Positions 6,559-9,204 of a stretch of 9,204 nucleotides of DNA are shown piece after piece (the stretch's first letter is position 1; every line of letters begins with the position of its first letter). The translations under genes were made by a program, and so were the position numbers. Origin of the DNA: CAZAQB01 sp964487155 (GTDB lineage Bacteria > Pseudomonadota > Gammaproteobacteria > Nitrococcales > Nitrococcaceae); NCBI GenBank assembly GCA_964487155.1, contig CAZAQB010000133.1:1-9204 (forward strand), in the 5' to 3' direction. The notes below the pieces were generated by a model. It saw nothing but the letters and a program-made list of their open reading frames with translations, was not told the origin of the DNA and did no database searches.

Positions 6559-8298
6559 TCAGCCGATTTCCCGGGCCAGCCAGGAGTAGACGCGTTGGAG
6601 TCGTCTCGACAGCCGCGGCCCGAACCGGGTCCAGGCAAGGGCAAGCACGGTGAAGGACAGGGCGGTCAGTGCGATCGCGGAGAAGCCGGCCAGCAACGGC
6701 TGATTACTGTTGAAGTGCCGATATGTCTCGGCGAGGTAAGCAAGCCCGACATGCTCGCCAGCATAGGTGAACCAGACATAGACCGGGTAGGCGGCGGCCA
6801 GCGCCAGCGTGACCAGGGCCTGCCTGCCGCGGGTGCCCACCGTCTCCAGGTAGCCGGAGACCTCGTTGAGTTCGTCCGACACCGTGGTGTAGACCGCGTC
6901 GATGTTCATTCCCAGTTTCATTTTTTCGAAAACTTCGACCCCCTGAAAATCGATTGACACTTCCTTGAACCAGTAGCGGCTTCGGAACTGCTGAAAGCGG
7001 CGCAACTGATGGCGCAGGTTACGAATCTCGACCAGGTCGTGATCGACGCTGTCCTCCGCCATGCTGTCCAATGCGAACCTGAGATGGTAGGCATAGACGA
7101 ACAACGGGTAGTAGCGGGCCTCGAGCTGATTGCGTCGGATCAGGGGCATGGAATCGGACCACGAGACGAAGGCGCATACATCCCGCAACGCAAGACCGCT
7201 CCAGTATTCCCAGACCTCGATGCCCTGCTCGTCGAGCATGCGCCGCATGTAGTCCAGGCTGTACTGCCAGCCTCGGTCCCCGTTCAGCCCGCCTGCGGCG
7301 CCCTCGTCGGAGACCGTCGCCAGTTCGAACAGCACCAGATCGCGGAAAGTGGGATAGCCCGCGATGACACCGGCCTGGTAGCTCTGCATCGAGGGGTGCC
7401 AGGTGCCGGATTTCAGGGCATCCAGATGGATTTGATAGGAGAATTCAGCCGAGACGTCGGTCAGTGGGATGTCCCAGGCCAGACCTTCGGCACCGTCGGC
7501 GACCTCGGGGAGCTGGACGCCGGTCAGCAGACGAGCATAGTGGCCGGACCCATCCATATGGTCCTGCGGCCGTGCCGTGGTGCAGCCGCCAAGCAGGCTT
7601 ATTCCTGCGCCTGCTTGTCCGGGCCGCAGGCCGAGCCACGACTCGAACACCAGATCGTGCCAGAAACGAAACCCGTCCCCCTCGTCCTGGGTGCCTCGGA
7701 CACGGATGCCGTGGTCATCCCAGTCGCGGATATGGCGGTGAAATCGCGCCAGCCGGGTCATGGGAATCTGTTCATTCCGGTCCGGGGAGTTATCCGATCC
7801 GCCAAGCCGCAGGCTCAATGCCAGCATTCCGGATTCGTCATCGAAAACCCAGAGGTCGGCCCACTCGATCATGAACCGGAAGAACTCGGGTTCGTCCTGT
7901 CTTGCCTGCCAGGTTTCCAGCGTCTCGCCAAGCCGATTGATCGCAGACCCCTCAAGGGTAAGCAGCAGGTTGCGTTGGTCCGGCTTGCCGAGTCTTTCCT
8001 TAATGATCGTCGCGTCGGGCCGCTCGTCAGTCGCCGCGTCGCGCGACCAGTCATGTCCCAGCAGCGCCCGATGGCCGGGCACGCTCAAAGAGATGAAGGG
8101 GGCGAACTGGCGGGTGGCGGTGCTATCTCGCCGCATGTACGGATGGGCGCGCCAGCCGTGCTTGACGGTGACCGCTGCCCACTGATCGACCTGCCGTGGG
8201 CGGATCTGATGGCTAAATGCCAGCGTCAATATGGAAACATGGCTCTGCACATCGGTCGGCCCGGGATAGAATGCCTCGGTTTGGGGCGTGGCCTGCAT
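6559..8298 (-). CDS. CorA-like membrane effector, type III CRISPR associated
   Basis: This 579-aa protein has a large soluble N-terminal part (about 1-430) with no motif I recognise. A long charged helical region follows (about 420-490), then two hydrophobic segments at about 493-512 and 535-556, and a basic tail (FGPRLSRRLQRV). A long helix followed by two C-terminal membrane helices is the CorA layout, and CorA next to a DHH/NrN gene is a known type III arrangement. In Bacteroides fragilis this CorA responds to SAM-AMP and is thought to harm the membrane of infected cells. The Mg2+-channel GMN signature is absent from the end of the first membrane helix. The start is supported by AGGGAGA 8 nt upstream of the ATG at 8298. 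It is the first gene of the block. The membrane-protein call is secure; the CorA family is likely but inferred partly from context. Confidence 0.6.
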   Translation of the reverse strand: MQATPQTEAFYPGPTDVQSHVSILTLAFSHQIRPRQVDQWAAVTVKHGWRAHPYMRRDSTATRQFAPFISLSVPGHRALLGHDWSRDAATDERPDATIIKERLGKPDQRNLLLTLEGSAINRLGETLETWQARQDEPEFFRFMIEWADLWVFDDESGMLALSLRLGGSDNSPDRNEQIPMTRLARFHRHIRDWDDHGIRVRGTQDEGDGFRFWHDLVFESWLGLRPGQAGAGISLLGGCTTARPQDHMDGSGHYARLLTGVQLPEVADGAEGLAWDIPLTDVSAEFSYQIHLDALKSGTWHPSMQSYQAGVIAGYPTFRDLVLFELATVSDEGAAGGLNGDRGWQYSLDYMRRMLDEQGIEVWEYWSGLALRDVCAFVSWSDSMPLIRRNQLEARYYPLFVYAYHLRFALDSMAEDSVDHDLVEIRNLRHQLRRFQQFRSRYWFKEVSIDFQGVEVFEKMKLGMNIDAVYTTVSDELNEVSGYLETVGTRGRQALVTLALAAAYPVYVWFTYAGEHVGLAYLAETYRHFNSNQPLLAGFSAIALTALSFTVLALAWTRFGPRLSRRLQRVYSWLAREIG

Positions 8299-8306
8299 GG
8301 CGTAAA

Positions 8307-8313
8307 TCTCCCT
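8307..8313 (-). promoter_or_regulatory. Ribosome binding site of the first operon gene
   Basis: On the minus strand this reads AGGGAGA, a good Shine-Dalgarno match placed 8 nt before the ATG at 8298. It decides the start of the CorA-like gene and marks the beginning of the translated operon. Confidence 0.6.
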
Positions 8314-8349
8314 GCTCGGCTGCGTGAAACGGGATACCCGACAGAGCGC

Positions 8350-8355
8350 AATATA
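8350..8355 (-). promoter_or_regulatory. Possible -10 box for the operon
   Basis: On the minus strand this reads TATATT, one mismatch from TATAAT, about 50 nt before the first start codon in an otherwise GC-rich region. No good -35 box is seen 16-18 nt further upstream (the sequence there is GC-rich), so it may need an activator or may be chance. Confidence 0.22.
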
Positions 8356-8477
8356 GCCGGAATCCTGCTGCCGGACCGCGGCCCTGGGGCGAAGCGAAGT
8401 ATCGAACCTGGCGCGGGAGTTGCGAAGCCATGCTTCATTTGGACTTCAGGCGATGCCGCCGTGTGACCAGCCTATTT

Positions 8478-8490
8478 GCGGGAATCCCGC
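8478..8490. repeat. Short inverted repeat
   Basis: GCGGG (8478-8482) and CCCGC (8486-8490) form a 5-bp stem with a 3-nt AAT loop. It lies 10 nt from a second, longer inverted repeat. No T-run follows on either strand, so it is not a standard terminator. Confidence 0.4.
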
Positions 8491-8500
8491 TCGCAATGCT

Positions 8501-8526
8501 GGCGGCGTTAGCTTCGCGACGCCGCC
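8501..8526. repeat. 8-bp perfect GC-rich inverted repeat
   Basis: GGCGGCGT (8501-8508) pairs perfectly with ACGCCGCC (8519-8526) around a 10-nt loop. Neither strand has a T-run after the stem, so an intrinsic terminator is unlikely. It may be a REP-like element, an operator, or a structural remnant; this cannot be decided from one copy. Confidence 0.45.
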
Positions 8527-8649
8527 CCACAAGCTCGAGCAGGCTGGGGCTGCTGGCGCAGACTGGTCTTCCCCCGCTACCGCGGACGGTTCAGTTGAGT
8601 ACGGAACTGCCCCTGCGATCAGGATCAGTGCTTGGTCAGTGCAGTCCGT

Positions 8650-8949
8650 TCACTTGGCGGTCTCTAGCCGCATGTCTCCGGTGGAGAATGTCTCCCGCCG
8701 GATCGGTAGCAGATCCTCGACGTCCTCCCAGCTCGGCGTCTTCACTGCGTTGCCGCGTAGGCGCTTTGCGCTGATTCGCCTATGTGCGTCATCGGCTGGC
8801 GATGCAGACTTTGGAGGTGGTTCGGAGGTACGCACCGCAGAGTGCGCGCCGCCTTGGGGACGCCAACCCGTCCGGAGAGCGTCGCCTGCGAGAGTGCTCA
8901 CGAGCCTGGGCGACGGCCCGCGGCACCAACGTGGTGGCCAACCCTCCAT
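8650..8949 (-). pseudogene. Possible broken gene tail, unknown function
   Basis: The last 42 or so residues of this minus-strand frame (about 8653-8778) look protein-like: NAVKTPSWEDVEDLLPIRR and FSTGDMRLETAK have balanced acidic, basic and hydrophobic content unlike the Pro/Arg/Gly-rich chance frames around them. The upstream part of the same frame looks like noise. Another minus-strand frame further upstream (about 8790-9000, including FFELDTHGGLATTLV) also looks somewhat coding. This could be a frameshifted or decayed gene that once ran into this region, or a short real gene. I do not recognise a family. Confidence 0.2.
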
Positions 8950-9028
8950 GGGTGTCCAGTTCGAAGAAGCCGGTGACCGACCGGGGTGGCGGACGGAAAA
9001 GAAGGGTACGGCCAGCTCGCCCGACTTC

Positions 9029-9055
9029 TTGAGGCAGGCGCGATCCGCGTATACT
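9029..9055 (+). promoter_or_regulatory. Promoter-like site reading rightward
   Basis: TTGAGG (9029-9034) and TATACT (9050-9055) resemble -35 and -10 boxes, with a short 15-nt spacer. It would transcribe away from the CRISPR operon, across the tRNA-like segment and out of the window. No gene start is recognised downstream within the window. Confidence 0.28.
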
Positions 9056-9149
9056 AACGGTCGCTGCGGTGCTACAGAGTGGTGTTACACAAGGCTTGGT
9101 GGATATAGGTAAGGCACTGTCTGGGTTAGGAAAATACTGGGCAGTCGAA

Positions 9150-9169
9150 GAATCCCTCCCTCTCCGCCA
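9150..9169 (+). other. tRNA-Ser 3'-end-like segment, possible att site
   Basis: The segment reads as the 3' half of a tRNA T-stem and acceptor stem: CCCTC, CCTCTCC, discriminator G and CCA, preceded by GAAT as in the end of a TTCGAAT T-loop. This resembles the 3' end of bacterial tRNA-Ser genes, a favoured integration target of genomic islands. No matching 5' acceptor half (GGAGAGG) or anticodon arm is found upstream, so this is not a whole tRNA. It may be a duplicated attachment-site end, or chance. Confidence 0.3.
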
Positions 9170-9204
9170 ATTCCCGCCCAGGTGCTTGATCCGGCTAGTC
9201 CTTC

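Larger units (their letters stand above)
8299..8649. other. Non-coding region upstream of the CRISPR operon
   Basis: Plus-strand open frames cross this stretch but their composition and lack of recognisable protein pattern suggest they are chance. The region holds the operon's 5' untranslated part, the possible -10 box, and two perfect inverted repeats (8478-8490 and 8501-8526). Nothing else is recognised. Confidence 0.4.
8950..9204. other. Right edge, no supported gene
   Basis: Apart from the promoter-like site and the tRNA-end-like segment, I see no gene here. CTGGGC (9137-9142) and GCCCAG (9176-9181) flank the tRNA-like segment as a distant inverted pair, which may be chance. Confidence 0.35.

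Noticed and set aside
6540..6644. 35-residue N-terminal extension of the NrN-like protein
   Set aside because: It would overlap the end of the CorA-like gene, and the internal start at 6539 has a better N-terminal pattern.
6904..6912. GMN tripeptide in the CorA-like protein (residues 463-465)
   Set aside because: It lies about 28 residues before the first membrane helix, not at its end where the CorA selectivity GMN belongs, so it is probably coincidence.
7009..8466. Long plus-strand open frame of 485 codons
   Set aside because: It is antisense to the CorA-like gene, which has a good ribosome site and a clear membrane-helix layout.
9060..9169. Complete tRNA gene at the right edge
   Set aside because: Only the 3' end pattern is present; no matching 5' acceptor strand, D-arm or anticodon arm can be drawn.
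1..9204. CRISPR array inside the window
   Set aside because: No regularly spaced direct repeats were seen; only one possible repeat at the left edge.

Overview
This is a GC-rich bacterial window that holds one co-directional minus-strand CRISPR gene block (positions about 8298 down to 289), with flanks that have no convincing genes. GC content and gene style suggest a proteobacterium, perhaps a gammaproteobacterium, but no rRNA, complete tRNA or housekeeping gene is present to confirm this.

In transcription order (right to left) the block reads as follows. First is a 579-aa protein with two C-terminal membrane helices that looks like the CorA-type membrane effector of type III CRISPR systems. 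Second is a 355-aa protein with DHH-phosphoesterase-like metal motifs, the expected NrN partner of CorA. Third is a 627-aa protein with CARF-like motifs and a C-terminal HEPN R-x4-H motif, so a Csm6/Csx1-like ribonuclease. Fourth is a 984-aa Cas6-reverse transcriptase-Cas1 triple fusion. Last is a 92-aa Cas2. Gaps are 19, 64 and 5 nt, then a 4-nt ATGA overlap, so this is very probably one operon.

The inferred picture is a type III system that can acquire spacers from RNA (Cas6-RT-Cas1 plus Cas2). It appears to carry two signalling outputs: a CARF-HEPN ribonuclease (cyclic oligoadenylate type) and a CorA/NrN pair (the SAM-AMP type known from Bacteroides fragilis). No Cas10, Cmr/Csm backbone gene or confirmed CRISPR array lies in the window. 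The signal-producing complex must be elsewhere, perhaps to the left.

The left flank (1-288) is non-coding and sits where a CRISPR leader would be. Its outer edge, read on the minus strand, ends in GAAAC and contains a small hairpin, so it could be one terminal CRISPR repeat; only one copy is visible. The right flank (8299-9204) holds inverted repeats, a possible broken gene tail, a promoter-like site and a short stretch resembling the 3' end of a tRNA-Ser gene. That stretch is a possible island attachment site. All calls come from reading motifs; no database search was run.
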